Position numbers and translations under genes: made by a program. Below the pieces are notes generated by a model that ran no database searches, was not told where the DNA came from, and worked only from the letters and a program-made list of their open reading frames with translations. Below, piece by piece: positions 1 through 6,187 of a stretch of DNA of 16,210 nucleotides; the stretch's first letter is position 1, and every line of letters starts with the position of its first letter. Origin of the DNA: an uncultured Arthrobacter sp. GTDB taxonomy: Bacteria; Actinomycetota; Actinomycetes; Actinomycetales; Micrococcaceae. The stretch spans positions 1 to 16,210 of the forward strand of contig CALMVY010000241.1 in NCBI GenBank assembly GCA_937873245.1. Direction: 5' to 3'.

Positions 1-2
1 AG

Positions 3-725
3 GCCCGGATCCTCGCGATCCAGGGCATGCTGGCCTCTGACACCGCGCATTACGGGGATGCGGTGGCTGCCTTCGCGGAGTCCCGGAGACTGGCCCGGAC
101 GGTCCGGAACCGCCGGCAGCAGGCGTTCAGCGAGGCGCTGCTGGGGCGGGTGCATCTGCTCCGCGGGGACCTGGGGCTGGCGGCCGCCGCCCTGGACCGG
201 GCGCTGGACGGGGTTGCGGCGGAACACTGGACCGCGTTCGAACCGTTTGTCGCCGGAGTCCGCGGCGAGACCTACCTTGCCGCGGGTCGGCTGGAGGAGG
301 CCGCGGCGCTGATCGACCGGTCCTGGGTGATGGCCGAGCTCGCCGGGGACCACTGCTACATGGCCCTGGCGGCCGGGGCGGAAGCCCGGCTGTTACTGGC
401 GCACGGCGATCTGGCCGCCGCCGAGCACTGGATCGACCGGGGCCTGGAACCCAAGCCGTGGTACCTCTGGTACACGGCCCGGCTGCTGGACACCGCGGCG
501 GAAGTCACCATCGCCGCAGGCTCCCCGCGGGCCCCGGGGTTCGTGGACCGGCTGGCCGCGCTGGCCAGCCGGAGCGGGATGCGGGAGTTCGTGGTCCGGG
601 CGCAGTCACACCGGGCCGCCCTCGGTGACGAGGCCGCGGCCCAGTCCGTGCCCTGGCTCGCGAAGGAGATCGACAACCCGGCACTGACCGCGTTCCTTGC
701 CCGGCGGCACGTCGTCGCCCATTGA
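3..725 (+). CDS. C-terminal part of a TPR-repeat regulator (probably AAA/STAND ATPase type), 5' truncated
   Basis: The reading frame is open from the window edge (codons ARILAIQG precede the first Met at 27), so the true start lies outside. The visible 240 residues are almost wholly paired amphipathic helices with TPR-like signatures, such as A-x-F-AESRRLARTV, LLGRVHLLRGDLGLAAAALDRAL, LAAGRLEEAAALI and LLLAHGDLAAAEHWI. Known family context: arrays like this form the C-terminal sensor/scaffold half of large ATP-dependent regulators (MalT/LuxR type) and of cyclase-ATPase proteins. No LuxR-type HTH appears before the stop codon, so a cyclase-ATPase or BTAD-like protein is more likely than a classical LAL regulator. 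The function is inferred only from the repeat fold; the ATPase part is not in the window. Confidence 0.7.
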   Translation, partial: ARILAIQGMLASDTAHYGDAVAAFAESRRLARTVRNRRQQAFSEALLGRVHLLRGDLGLAAAALDRALDGVAAEHWTAFEPFVAGVRGETYLAAGRLEEAAALIDRSWVMAELAGDHCYMALAAGAEARLLLAHGDLAAAEHWIDRGLEPKPWYLWYTARLLDTAAEVTIAAGSPRAPGFVDRLAALASRSGMREFVVRAQSHRAALGDEAAAQSVPWLAKEIDNPALTAFLARRHVVAH

Positions 726-838
726 GCTGGCCGGGGGCGCTACCGGAAGCCCTGTCCCGCCGTCGACCGCGGGACTACCATGCAGCTGTACCGATGGGAT
801 TGCCACCGTGCTCACTACTGCGTGGAAGGACATCTGTC

Positions 839-1189
839 ATGGAATGCATTACGTGGTTCGCGCCGATTTTGCCCGGGAAACTGGATGAGTGGAAGTCGGG
901 CATTGAGGAATTGAAGGGTCCGCGGCGGGAAGAGCACGGGGCCTCGCGGGCGCGCATGGGCCTGGTGCGGGAGGTTGCCAGCCTGATGCAGACCCCGCAG
1001 GGGGATTTCACCTGCCTCTTCCACGAGGCCGAGGATCTGTCCAAGGCTTATCAGACGCTCGCCACGTCGGAGGATCCCTACGACGTGTGGTTCCGTGAGC
1101 ATATCGCGGGCGTGCACGGGATTACGGTGGACATGCTCACCGGGCCCATCCCGGCCACCCTGGTCCTCGACTACCGGGCCAACGGCTGA
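839..1189 (+). CDS. Small conserved-looking protein of unknown function (116 aa)
   Basis: I do not recognise this protein with certainty. The ATG at 839 is chosen because GGAAGGA at 824-830 is a good Shine-Dalgarno sequence 8 nt upstream; the frame is open further upstream without a better start. It begins MECITWFAPILPGKLDEW and ends ATLVLDYRANG. There is no signal peptide or membrane segment. The pattern of a hydrophobic N-terminal strand, a long charged helix (residues about 13-45), a strand with FTCLFHE, a helix with the PYDVWFREHIAGVHG stretch, and a final strand is compatible with a dimeric alpha+beta-barrel (ABM/EthD-like) fold, but that is inference. It stands alone between the TPR gene, 113 bp upstream, and the REP-like palindrome just downstream. 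High GC and actinobacterial codon use match its neighbours. Confidence 0.7.
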   Translation: MECITWFAPILPGKLDEWKSGIEELKGPRREEHGASRARMGLVREVASLMQTPQGDFTCLFHEAEDLSKAYQTLATSEDPYDVWFREHIAGVHGITVDMLTGPIPATLVLDYRANG

Positions 1190-1211
1190 CCGGCGGCCCC
1201 TCCCCAACTGA

Positions 1212-1259
1212 CTGGCAGCAGGGGCCGTTTTGAGCCCTCAAAACGGCCCCTGCTGCCAG
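1212..1259. repeat. Perfect 22-bp inverted repeat with 4-nt loop (REP-like or bidirectional terminator)
   Basis: The left arm at 1212-1233 starts CTGGCAGCAGGGGCC and ends GTTTTGA. The loop is GCCC at 1234-1237, and the right arm at 1238-1259 is the exact reverse complement of the left arm. The flanks (CCCCAACTGA on the left, TACTGGGAA on the right) are still weakly complementary, which suggests a longer, decayed palindrome. No T-run follows on either strand, so it is not a standard intrinsic terminator. It separates two convergent genes. I suspect a dispersed extragenic palindrome; copy number cannot be judged from one window. Confidence 0.75.
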
Positions 1260-1283
1260 CTACTGGGAACCAGCACACCCGGG

Positions 1284-1321
1284 TTAAACAAAAGCAGGGC
1301 CCGTCAAAGACGGACCCTGCT
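1284..1321 (-). terminator. Rho-independent terminator of the cold-shock gene
   Basis: On the minus strand a 13-bp stem (arms at 1321-1309 and 1305-1293, AGCAGGGTCCGTC against GACGGGCCCTGCT) closes a 3-nt loop. The only non-Watson-Crick position becomes a G-U pair in the minus-strand RNA, and the stem is followed directly by TTTTGTTTAA. The asymmetry (G-U in this orientation, C-A in the other) fits minus-strand use. It lies 50 bp after the csp stop codon. Confidence 0.85.
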
Positions 1322-1370
1322 CGAAACCTGTAAGGTTCCGGACTCAGAAGAGTTAGCTGGAAGCTAAGTC

Positions 1371-1574
1371 TTAGAGAGCCTGGATGTTTACGGCCTGGGG
1401 ACCCTTGGGGCCCTGCTCGGTTTCGAAGGAGACCTTCTGGTTCTCTTCGAGGGAGCGGAAGCCGGAAGAGGCGATCGCGGAGTAGTGTGCGAAGACGTCC
1501 TGTGAGGAGTCATCGGGGGAAATGAAGCCGAAGCCCTTTTCAGCGTTAAACCATTTGACGGTACCAGTAGCCAT
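1371..1574 (-). CDS. cspA: Cold-shock protein CspA family
   Basis: This 67-residue single-domain nucleic-acid chaperone (OB fold) binds single-stranded RNA and DNA and melts mRNA structure. The sequence starts MATGTVKWFNAEKGFGF. It contains RNP1 (KGFGFI) and RNP2 (VFAHY, usually VFVHY), then FRSLEENQKVSFE and KGPQAVNI, the full normal length of the family. The ATG at 1574-1572 is chosen because GAAGGAC (plus-strand 1583-1589) lies 8 nt upstream; the frame is open for another 46 codons upstream, but that extension has no family resemblance. The gene is monocistronic, with its own terminator and an AT-richer upstream leader containing small hairpins, typical of csp genes regulated after transcription. 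Sequence resemblance is to Arthrobacter-type Csp proteins. Whether this copy is cold-inducible or constitutive cannot be told. Confidence 0.95.
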   Translation of the reverse strand: MATGTVKWFNAEKGFGFISPDDSSQDVFAHYSAIASSGFRSLEENQKVSFETEQGPKGPQAVNIQAL

Positions 1575-1700
1575 TATTTTTTGTCCTTCGTGAAGGTGGA
1601 GGAAAAGTCCCGACTTTCGGGTCCTCCGGTGTGGGGTGCTCAAAACCGCTGCTTCAGAAGAACAAGGTCTTGCAACCTTGCGTACTGCCTGAACTACGAA
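1575..1700 (-). promoter_or_regulatory. Putative structured 5' leader of the cold-shock gene
   Basis: Between the csp start and a relatively AT-rich stretch at about 1680-1740, the minus-strand leader can form two short hairpins: CAAGGT/ACCTTG (1663-1668 with 1675-1680) and CCCGA/TCGGG (1609-1613 with 1617-1621). The Shine-Dalgarno sequence at 1583-1589 lies downstream of both. Long leaders that refold with temperature are known for csp mRNAs; function here is inference. I could not assign a convincing promoter, and the upstream limit is a guess. Confidence 0.35.
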
Positions 1701-1832
1701 CTGCATAAACACAACAACAGGATCAACACTACAGGAGATTCGCGGGGCGGCTTACCAAACGGTCTTCACAGGACGACGGCGGGGTCCCCCGCCGCCCGTG
1801 ATTCCGGGCCCCCGCCGGGACGTCCCCGGATC

Positions 1833-1838
1833 TAGAAT
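1833..1838 (+). promoter_or_regulatory. -10 box (TAGAAT) for apparently leaderless AraC gene
   Basis: TAGAAT ends 6 nt before the ATG at 1845, so the expected transcription start coincides with the start codon. No Shine-Dalgarno sequence is present between them. No clear -35 box is visible. Confidence 0.45.
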
Positions 1839-1844
1839 GGCGGC

Positions 1845-2267
1845 ATGACACCACAGGAGCTGGCCAACCTGGCGCACCTGCGCCGGGCCCGGGACCTGAT
1901 CGACCGCGACTACGCCCGGCCGCTGGATGTGCCCACCATGGCTGCCGGTGCGCTGATGTCCCCGGCGCACTTCTCCCGCCAGTTCAAGGCGGCCTACGGC
2001 GAGACGCCGTACAACTACCTCATGACCCGGCGGATCGAACGCGCCATGGCGCTGCTGCGGGCCGGTTCCAGCGTGACGGATGCGTGCATGGAGGTGGGCT
2101 GTACGTCGCTGGGATCGTTCAGCTCGCGGTTCACCGAGATCGTGGGCATGCCGCCCAGCGAGTACCGGTCGCGGCAGCACCACGCGGTGAACGCCATGCC
2201 GCCGTGCATTGCCCGGCTGCGCACCCGGCCGCCCCGGAAGCAGGCCGTGCAAGCCGAGCAGGATTGA
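1845..2267 (+). CDS. AraC-family HTH transcriptional regulator, DNA-binding domain only
   Basis: This 140-residue protein consists essentially of the AraC/XylS DNA-binding domain. The first HTH is at about residues 28-51 (LDVPTMAAGALMSPAHFSRQ) and the second at about 75-107 (SVTDACMEVGCTSLGSFSSR, then the diagnostic GMPPSEYR). There is no N-terminal ligand-binding domain, so it belongs to the short SoxS-like class, in which activity usually depends on protein level or on a partner. The C-terminal 30 residues are basic and look disordered. The start at 1845 is supported by the TAGAAT box 6 nt upstream. The VOC-fold gene follows after 38 bp on the same strand; an HTH-plus-VOC pair is a recurrent arrangement in this bacterial group, as I recall it. 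That suggests the regulator controls, or is co-expressed with, the VOC protein. The inducer is unknown. Confidence 0.9.
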   Translation: MTPQELANLAHLRRARDLIDRDYARPLDVPTMAAGALMSPAHFSRQFKAAYGETPYNYLMTRRIERAMALLRAGSSVTDACMEVGCTSLGSFSSRFTEIVGMPPSEYRSRQHHAVNAMPPCIARLRTRPPRKQAVQAEQD

Positions 2268-2292
2268 AGAAGCGCCCCGGCAGCCGCAGCCC

Positions 2293-2298
2293 TAGCGT
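2293..2298 (+). promoter_or_regulatory. Possible -10 box (TAGCGT) for the VOC gene
   Basis: TAGCGT ends 7 nt before the ATG at 2306, the same geometry as at four other genes in this window. GGAAG at 2299-2303 lies too close to the ATG to be a normal Shine-Dalgarno sequence. The gene may also be read through from the AraC gene upstream. Confidence 0.35.
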
Positions 2299-2305
2299 GG
2301 AAGAC

Positions 2306-2707
2306 ATGAACATTTCATTGCAGTACGCACAAATCACCGTCAATGACCTCGACGAGTCGCTCGCGTTCTACCGCGACGTGCTCGGCCTGGAGGTCCGCAA
2401 CGACGTCGGCTCGGACGGGCAGCGCTGGGTCACCCTGGGCAGCGCGACCCAGCCGGATTTGGAGCTGGTGCTCTCCGTTCCGCACGCCGGCCGCTCCCAG
2501 GACGACGGCGACGCCCTCCAGCAACTGCTGGTCAAGGGCGCCCTCCCCATCCTCGTGTTCCTCACGGACGATCTGGACGCCACGTTCGAGACGGTCCGGG
2601 CCTCCGGCGCGGAGGTCCTCCAGGAACCCATCGTCCAGCCCTGGGGCCCGCGCGACTGCGCGTTCCGCGACCCGTCGGGCAACATGGTCCGGTTTAACCA
2701 GGCCTGA
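2306..2707 (+). CDS. VOC superfamily protein (glyoxalase/bleomycin-resistance/dioxygenase fold)
   Basis: This 133-residue single-module VOC protein shows the paired beta-alpha-beta-beta-beta halves. The first half starts LQYAQITVNDLDESLAFYRDVLGLEV. The second has ILVFLTDDLDATFETVRASGAEVLQEP and closes with the typical WGPRDCAFRDPSGNMVRF. Family members bind a divalent metal or sequester toxins, with resistance, isomerase or dioxygenase activity. The last-strand position that often carries the metal-binding Glu is Arg here (NMVRFNQ), so a glyoxalase I activity is doubtful and the substrate cannot be named. The ATG at 2306 is selected because the domain starts at once after it; the open frame upstream lies inside the AraC gene. 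It is probably linked to the AraC-type regulator 38 bp upstream. Confidence 0.88.
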   Translation: MNISLQYAQITVNDLDESLAFYRDVLGLEVRNDVGSDGQRWVTLGSATQPDLELVLSVPHAGRSQDDGDALQQLLVKGALPILVFLTDDLDATFETVRASGAEVLQEPIVQPWGPRDCAFRDPSGNMVRFNQA

Positions 2708-2750
2708 GAGTAACGTCGACGCGTACGACGCCGGGGCGCACGATACCGCG

Positions 2751-3986
2751 CTAGCCGCGGTGGCCCGCGCCCGCACCGGCCAGGGCACGGACGGGCGGGG
2801 CTTCCGGGGTGGCCGGGCGCCCCGGGGATACCGGGTGCTCCGGGGTCGCCGGTGCGGCCGCGCCCGGCTCGGGGCTGGTCCGGTGCCCCACGGCGCGCCC
2901 CACGGCCATCGAGAGCCGGTGCGCGGGCTGTTCCACGTAACGGTAGAACAGCTCGGCGATCACCAACGAGGCAGCCACGGAGACGGCAAGCGCCAGCGGC
3001 AGCGAGACGGACCGAAGCAGGGTGACGGCGGCCAGGATGATCGGAAGGTGCACCAGGTAAAGGCTGAAGGACACGCGTCCGAGCCATTGCGCCGCGGCTG
3101 TGTCACCGAGCTTCTTGGCCGAGCCGCAGGACACGAACAGCAGGACGATCAGCGTCGCGCCCACCGTCACGACGGCCTCGACGCCGGGGACCGGCTGCTC
3201 GGGGCTGATCCACTCCGCGTTGGCCAGGAACAGTCCTGCGGCGGCCACGAAGAACCAGACGATGCGGGGCAACGACCGGGTCAGTTCACGGATCCGCTCA
3301 CGCTCAGCACCCAGGACCGCCCCGATGGCGAAGATCGGCAGATAGGACAGCCACTCCACGTCCTGCAGGGCTCCCACCGCGGCCAGCAGGAGGGCGGCGC
3401 CGATTTTCACGGCCCAGATCCGCCGCCAGCGGACGGCGATGAGGACATAGACCGGGAGCAGGAGGGAAAACGCGACTTCCCATTTCAGGGACCACAGCGG
3501 GGTGTTGATGGTGCTGGCGTTCAGCAGCAGCAGGCCGTCTTTGAGGACCTGGCCCACGCTGGGTTCGATCACGTACATGTCCGCCCATGGACTCTGCAGC
3601 GGCGACGCCGACCGGGGGATCACGGCAATCAGCGCAACGGCCACCGCCAGGGACGCCCAGGCCGGCAGGTAGAGCCGGAAAAAGCGCTTGGCGTAGTACT
3701 GCGCCCAGCTCCTGGCCGCCCCCGGCCGGGTAAACGGCAGAACCAAAACGAAGCCGGAGAGCACAAAAAACACATGGACAGCAGGAGTGCCGTTCCAGAG
3801 GACATGCAGCGGGGAGAACACAGCCCACCACTCGGCAGTGGTGAGGTCCGCGGACCGGTCGCCGTTGACAGCACTCCCGATTCCCGGGAGCGTCGACACG
3901 ACGTGGCAGGCAACGACAACCAGGGCGGCGAGCCCCCTGAGGCCGTCCAGCTGCGTGACTCTTGATGGGGCAGACTTGGAGCGCAT
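2751..3986 (-). CDS. Membrane acyltransferase 3 family (OafA/YrhL-like O-acyltransferase)
   Basis: This 411-residue polytopic inner-membrane protein of the AT3 family (PF01757) would transfer acyl groups, often acetyl or succinyl, to surface glycans, lipids or secreted metabolites. The hallmarks are visible: QLDGLRGLAALVVVACHVV with Arg17 and the conserved His28, then HVFFVLSGFVLVLPF (about 71-85). Next come the YYAKRFFRLYLPAW loop, the SLKWEVAFSLLLP segment, SFSLYLVHLPI and the terminal YRYVEQPAHRL. About ten hydrophobic segments are apparent. The last 37 residues are a Pro/Ala-rich tail (PATPEHPVSPGRPATPEAPP), probably cytosolic and disordered; no SGNH domain is attached. The ATG at 3986 follows a TAACAT box by 7 nt; AAGGTGA in that gap could instead act as a close Shine-Dalgarno. 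It is convergent with the VOC gene and downstream of mazF on the same strand, without an obvious biosynthetic cluster, so the acceptor is unknown. Confidence 0.93.
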   Translation of the reverse strand: MRSKSAPSRVTQLDGLRGLAALVVVACHVVSTLPGIGSAVNGDRSADLTTAEWWAVFSPLHVLWNGTPAVHVFFVLSGFVLVLPFTRPGAARSWAQYYAKRFFRLYLPAWASLAVAVALIAVIPRSASPLQSPWADMYVIEPSVGQVLKDGLLLLNASTINTPLWSLKWEVAFSLLLPVYVLIAVRWRRIWAVKIGAALLLAAVGALQDVEWLSYLPIFAIGAVLGAERERIRELTRSLPRIVWFFVAAAGLFLANAEWISPEQPVPGVEAVVTVGATLIVLLFVSCGSAKKLGDTAAAQWLGRVSFSLYLVHLPIILAAVTLLRSVSLPLALAVSVAASLVIAELFYRYVEQPAHRLSMAVGRAVGHRTSPEPGAAAPATPEHPVSPGRPATPEAPPVRALAGAGAGHRG

Positions 3987-3993
3987 TCACCTT

Positions 3994-3999
3994 ATGTTA
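3994..3999 (-). promoter_or_regulatory. -10 box (TAACAT, minus strand) for the acyltransferase gene
   Basis: On the minus strand TAACAT is followed by AAGGTGA and then the ATG at 3986, so transcription would begin at or next to the start codon. The plus-strand GTTAC is repeated at 3996-4000 and 4007-4011, an 11-nt direct repeat that could be a regulator site. Confidence 0.4.
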
Positions 4000-4047
4000 C
4001 CAGTTCGTTACATTGCACCCTTGGCCGGACAGAGCTGCAGCGAAGGC

Positions 4048-4374
4048 TCAGCTGGCCAGGCCCAGGAAAATGGCAAGGGACTGCTCAACTGCAACCATCG
4101 TCTTCGCATCCACTCGCCCTACCCGCCGCCCAAGGTTGGCGCGACGCACCGTTGTCAGCTTGTCCACCACGATCTGGCCAACACTCTCCAACCCGGTCAG
4201 CTGTCCTGGCTCAACGGTCAACCTCAGCAGTGGCGCGTCCGTCAATTGGGACGTCAGCGGCAGAAGGGTGATCGACTCAGACGCCGCAAACAGGTCATCT
4301 TGGATGATGAGTACTGTCCTGGGTTTTGGCGCATACGTTCCACCTGAGACGGTCCAAAGCTCGCCCCGGTTCAC
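4048..4374 (-). CDS. mazF: MazF/PemK-family endoribonuclease toxin
   Basis: This 108-residue toxin of the PemK/MazF family (PF02452) would be a sequence-specific, ribosome-independent mRNA interferase acting in the cytosol and neutralised by MazE. The family pattern is clear: NRGELW at the N-terminus, KPRTVLIIQDD (Arg19 in the usual catalytic position), ITLLPLTSQL (Thr41/Ser42), VEPGQLTGLESVGQIVVDKLTTV, then GRVDAKTMVAVEQSLAIFLGL. Length is normal. The start is GTG at 4374-4372, overlapping the mazE stop codon in a GTGA junction with no separate Shine-Dalgarno, so translation should be coupled to mazE. That keeps the antitoxin made first. No disruption is seen, so it should be active. The RNA motif it cuts cannot be predicted. 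Confidence 0.92.
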   Translation of the reverse strand: MNRGELWTVSGGTYAPKPRTVLIIQDDLFAASESITLLPLTSQLTDAPLLRLTVEPGQLTGLESVGQIVVDKLTTVRRANLGRRVGRVDAKTMVAVEQSLAIFLGLAS

Positions 4375-4574
4375 TCCGGCCAGTCTTCCGAAATCTGTTC
4401 GACGAAGTCCTGGTCATCACCGGCACGGTCGGCGGCGGCAACCGCGAGCGCCTGGCGCCGCGCCTCACGCTTGAACTCCTCCGTGCGGGCGTCTGGAACC
4501 CACATCTGAATCTGCCGGAAGCCACGTTCGCGCATAGCTACCCGGTGCCGTGCAACGCGATCCCTAACGCTCAT
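4371..4574 (-). CDS. mazE: MazE-family antitoxin (DUF3018 type)
   Basis: This is a 67-residue antitoxin. It starts MSVRDRVARHRVAMRERGF, and the segment RERGFRQIQMWVPD (about 15-28) is the signature of the DUF3018/MazE-like antitoxins that accompany PemK/MazF toxins. The N-terminal half is basic and should bind DNA. The C-terminal half, ending DDQDFVEQISEDWPE, is acidic and should occupy the toxin's RNA-binding groove. The gene lies first in the operon and overlaps mazF by 4 nt. The ATG at 4574 has no Shine-Dalgarno; TAACAT sits 6 nt upstream, so a leaderless mRNA is likely. A 24-bp perfect palindrome covers this box, fitting autorepression by MazE or the MazEF complex. Confidence 0.9.
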   Translation of the reverse strand: MSVRDRVARHRVAMRERGFRQIQMWVPDARTEEFKREARRQALAVAAADRAGDDQDFVEQISEDWPE

Positions 4575-4576
4575 AG

Positions 4577-4600
4577 TCAGATGTTACATGTAACATCTGA
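4577..4600. promoter_or_regulatory. 24-bp perfect palindrome: presumed MazE/MazEF operator
   Basis: Each half-site is TCAGATGTTACA or its exact reverse complement. The palindrome ends 2 nt before the mazE start codon and contains the minus-strand TAACAT box at 4586-4581. A bound repressor would cover the -10 element and the transcription start. A smaller palindrome, CTGAC-C-GTCAG (4597-4607), adjoins it. The operator role is inferred from position and symmetry. Confidence 0.7.
4581..4586 (-). promoter_or_regulatory. -10 box (TAACAT, minus strand) of the mazEF operon
   Basis: TAACAT is followed by CTGACT and then the mazE ATG, placing the start of transcription on the start codon. The nearest -35-like sequence is TTGCCC on the minus strand at 4612-4607, but its 20-bp spacing is poor. 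Confidence 0.45.
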
Positions 4601-4672
4601 CCGTCAGGGCAAGAGGAACACTGGCAATCCGGAGTGCCACCACCTTTCCTCCACAGGTTGTCTGTGATCGCA

Positions 4673-4680
4673 TATAACGT
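4673..4680 (+). promoter_or_regulatory. Candidate -10 region upstream of the jet operon
   Basis: TATAACGT is the most AT-rich hexamer region before jetA and fits TANNNT (TAACGT at 4675-4680). It would give a leader of roughly 55-60 nt. No good -35 box lies at 16-18 bp. A small hairpin, CACAG-GTTGT-CTGTG, is just upstream at 4652-4666. Weak evidence only. Confidence 0.25.
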
Positions 4681-4744
4681 AGGCCCTAACCCTCAGCGCG
4701 CCCCGCTTCAAGGCCCCGCCTCAAGGAACCACACCAAGGACACG

Positions 4745-6187
4745 ATGGACTACTACGCAATCAGTTCGCTGCGTGAAAACCACGCGGGATGGTCGCTGCT
4801 GCGTGCGCAGAACGCCCCGCTGGCCGTCTCGTTCTTCATCAAGGCCTTCACCGGGCCCAACCAGCGGGACATCGGCCGGCAGGAGCTGATCGATCATCTG
4901 GATGACGTCCTGTTCGGCCTCCGGGATAACTTGGGCGAGGACAAATTCCCCCGCCCGGCCTCGGAGTACCTGGACGAGTGGGCCGCCCCGGAAAGGGCGT
5001 GGCTGCGCAAATACTATGCACCCGGCCAGGACGAGCCCCGCTACGATCTCACCGTCGCGGCCGAGGACGTGGTGCACTGGGTGGAAAGCCTGCGCGGCCG
5101 GGACTTCGTGGCCACCCAGTCGCGGCTGACCAGCATCTTCGCCGTCCTCAAGGCCCTGGTCCAGCAGTCGGAAACGGACCCGGAAGTGCGGCTGGCCGAG
5201 CTCCAGCGGCAGCGGGACGGCATCGACGCGGAGATGCAGCGGATCAGGGACGGCAACATCAAGGTCATGACGGCCCCGGAGGCTCTGGACCACCTCCAGC
5301 AGCTGACGGCCCTGGCCAAGGACCTGCTCGCCGATTTCCGTGAGGTGGAGCAGAACTTCCGCAAGCTGGACCGGCAGGTCCGGGAGCAGATCGCCACGTG
5401 GGACGGCACCCAGGGCGAACTGCTGGAATCCATTTTCGACAACCAGCAGGACATCAGCAGCTCCCTCCAGGGGCGCACCTTCCAGGGGTTCTGGGACTAC
5501 CTGATGTCGCCCCAGCTCCGGACCGAGCTGCAGGACCTGCTCCAGCGCGCCACCCAGATCGAAGCCCTCGCCACGACGGACAGCCTGCACGCGGTGGCAA
5601 ACCTCCACCAGGACTGGCTGCCCGCCGTCGAACAGACCCAGGCCACCGTCCGCCAGCTCTCCCAGCAGATGCGCCGGCTCCTGGACGACAAGGTGTTCCT
5701 GGAGAACAAACGCATCATGCAGCTGATCCGCAGCATCGAGTCCTGTGCGCTGGGCACCCGGGAGGCACCGCCGTCGGGCGCTTTTATGGAGATTGAGGCG
5801 CCGTCCGTGGACGTGGTGCTGCCCTTTGAACGGCCCCTCTATGAGCCGAGCCGCAAGGTGCTGGTGGACGACGCCGTCGAAACGGCCGACGACGCCGACG
5901 TGGACGCCTCGGCCCTGTTCGGCCAGTTCTTCGTGGACAAAGAACGCCTGCGGGCCAACATTGACGCCGTTCTGGCAGAGGCGGAGCAGGCCACCCTGGC
6001 CGAGGTCACGGACGCGTACCCGCTCTCCCAGGGCCTGGCGGAGGTGGTGGCGTACTACCAGCTGGCCACCGAATCGGACTGGGCCACCATCAACCCGGAG
6101 CAGTCCCAGCACCTGTCCTGGCAGCTGCCGGACGGCAGCATCCGCGAAGCCACCATCGAACAGATCATCTTCGGAAGGCCCGCATGA
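4745..6187 (+). CDS. jetA: Wadjet JetA, kleisin-like subunit (DUF3375)
   Basis: This 480-residue protein is the MukF/MksF-like kleisin of the Wadjet anti-plasmid complex; it bridges the JetC ATPase heads and holds the JetB dimer. The sequence starts MDYYAISSLRENHAGW and runs through ALLRAQNAPLAVSFFI-like helices typical of DUF3375. It has a long alpha-helical/coiled middle (about 140-220, with LAELQRQRDGIDAEMQRI) and a conserved C-terminal winged-helix-like part (ALFGQFFVDKERLRANI, then YPLSQGLAEVVAYYQLA) ending EQIIFGRPA. The ATG at 4745 is preferred because AAGGA lies at 4736-4740, although only 4 nt away, and because homology begins there. The frame is open back to 4634, and 37 extra residues cannot be excluded. 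The stop overlaps the jetB start as ATGA, indicating translational coupling. With DUF4194 JetB downstream it fits Wadjet type I. Confidence 0.93.
   Translation: MDYYAISSLRENHAGWSLLRAQNAPLAVSFFIKAFTGPNQRDIGRQELIDHLDDVLFGLRDNLGEDKFPRPASEYLDEWAAPERAWLRKYYAPGQDEPRYDLTVAAEDVVHWVESLRGRDFVATQSRLTSIFAVLKALVQQSETDPEVRLAELQRQRDGIDAEMQRIRDGNIKVMTAPEALDHLQQLTALAKDLLADFREVEQNFRKLDRQVREQIATWDGTQGELLESIFDNQQDISSSLQGRTFQGFWDYLMSPQLRTELQDLLQRATQIEALATTDSLHAVANLHQDWLPAVEQTQATVRQLSQQMRRLLDDKVFLENKRIMQLIRSIESCALGTREAPPSGAFMEIEAPSVDVVLPFERPLYEPSRKVLVDDAVETADDADVDASALFGQFFVDKERLRANIDAVLAEAEQATLAEVTDAYPLSQGLAEVVAYYQLATESDWATINPEQSQHLSWQLPDGSIREATIEQIIFGRPA

Noticed and set aside
2343..3965. Plus-strand open frame of 540 codons across the VOC gene and opposite the acyltransferase
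   Set aside because: It is out of frame with the VOC gene and antisense to a convincing AT3 membrane protein; the product is Arg/Gln/Gly-rich and not protein-like.
4652..4666. Short inverted repeat CACAG-GTTGT-CTGTG as an operator of the jet operon
   Set aside because: A five-base arm is expected by chance at this length, and it has no supporting position relative to a convincing promoter.
4721..6112. Minus-strand open frame of 463 codons opposite jetA
   Set aside because: Antisense shadow of jetA; composition is typical of a mirrored GC-rich gene and no domain is recognisable.
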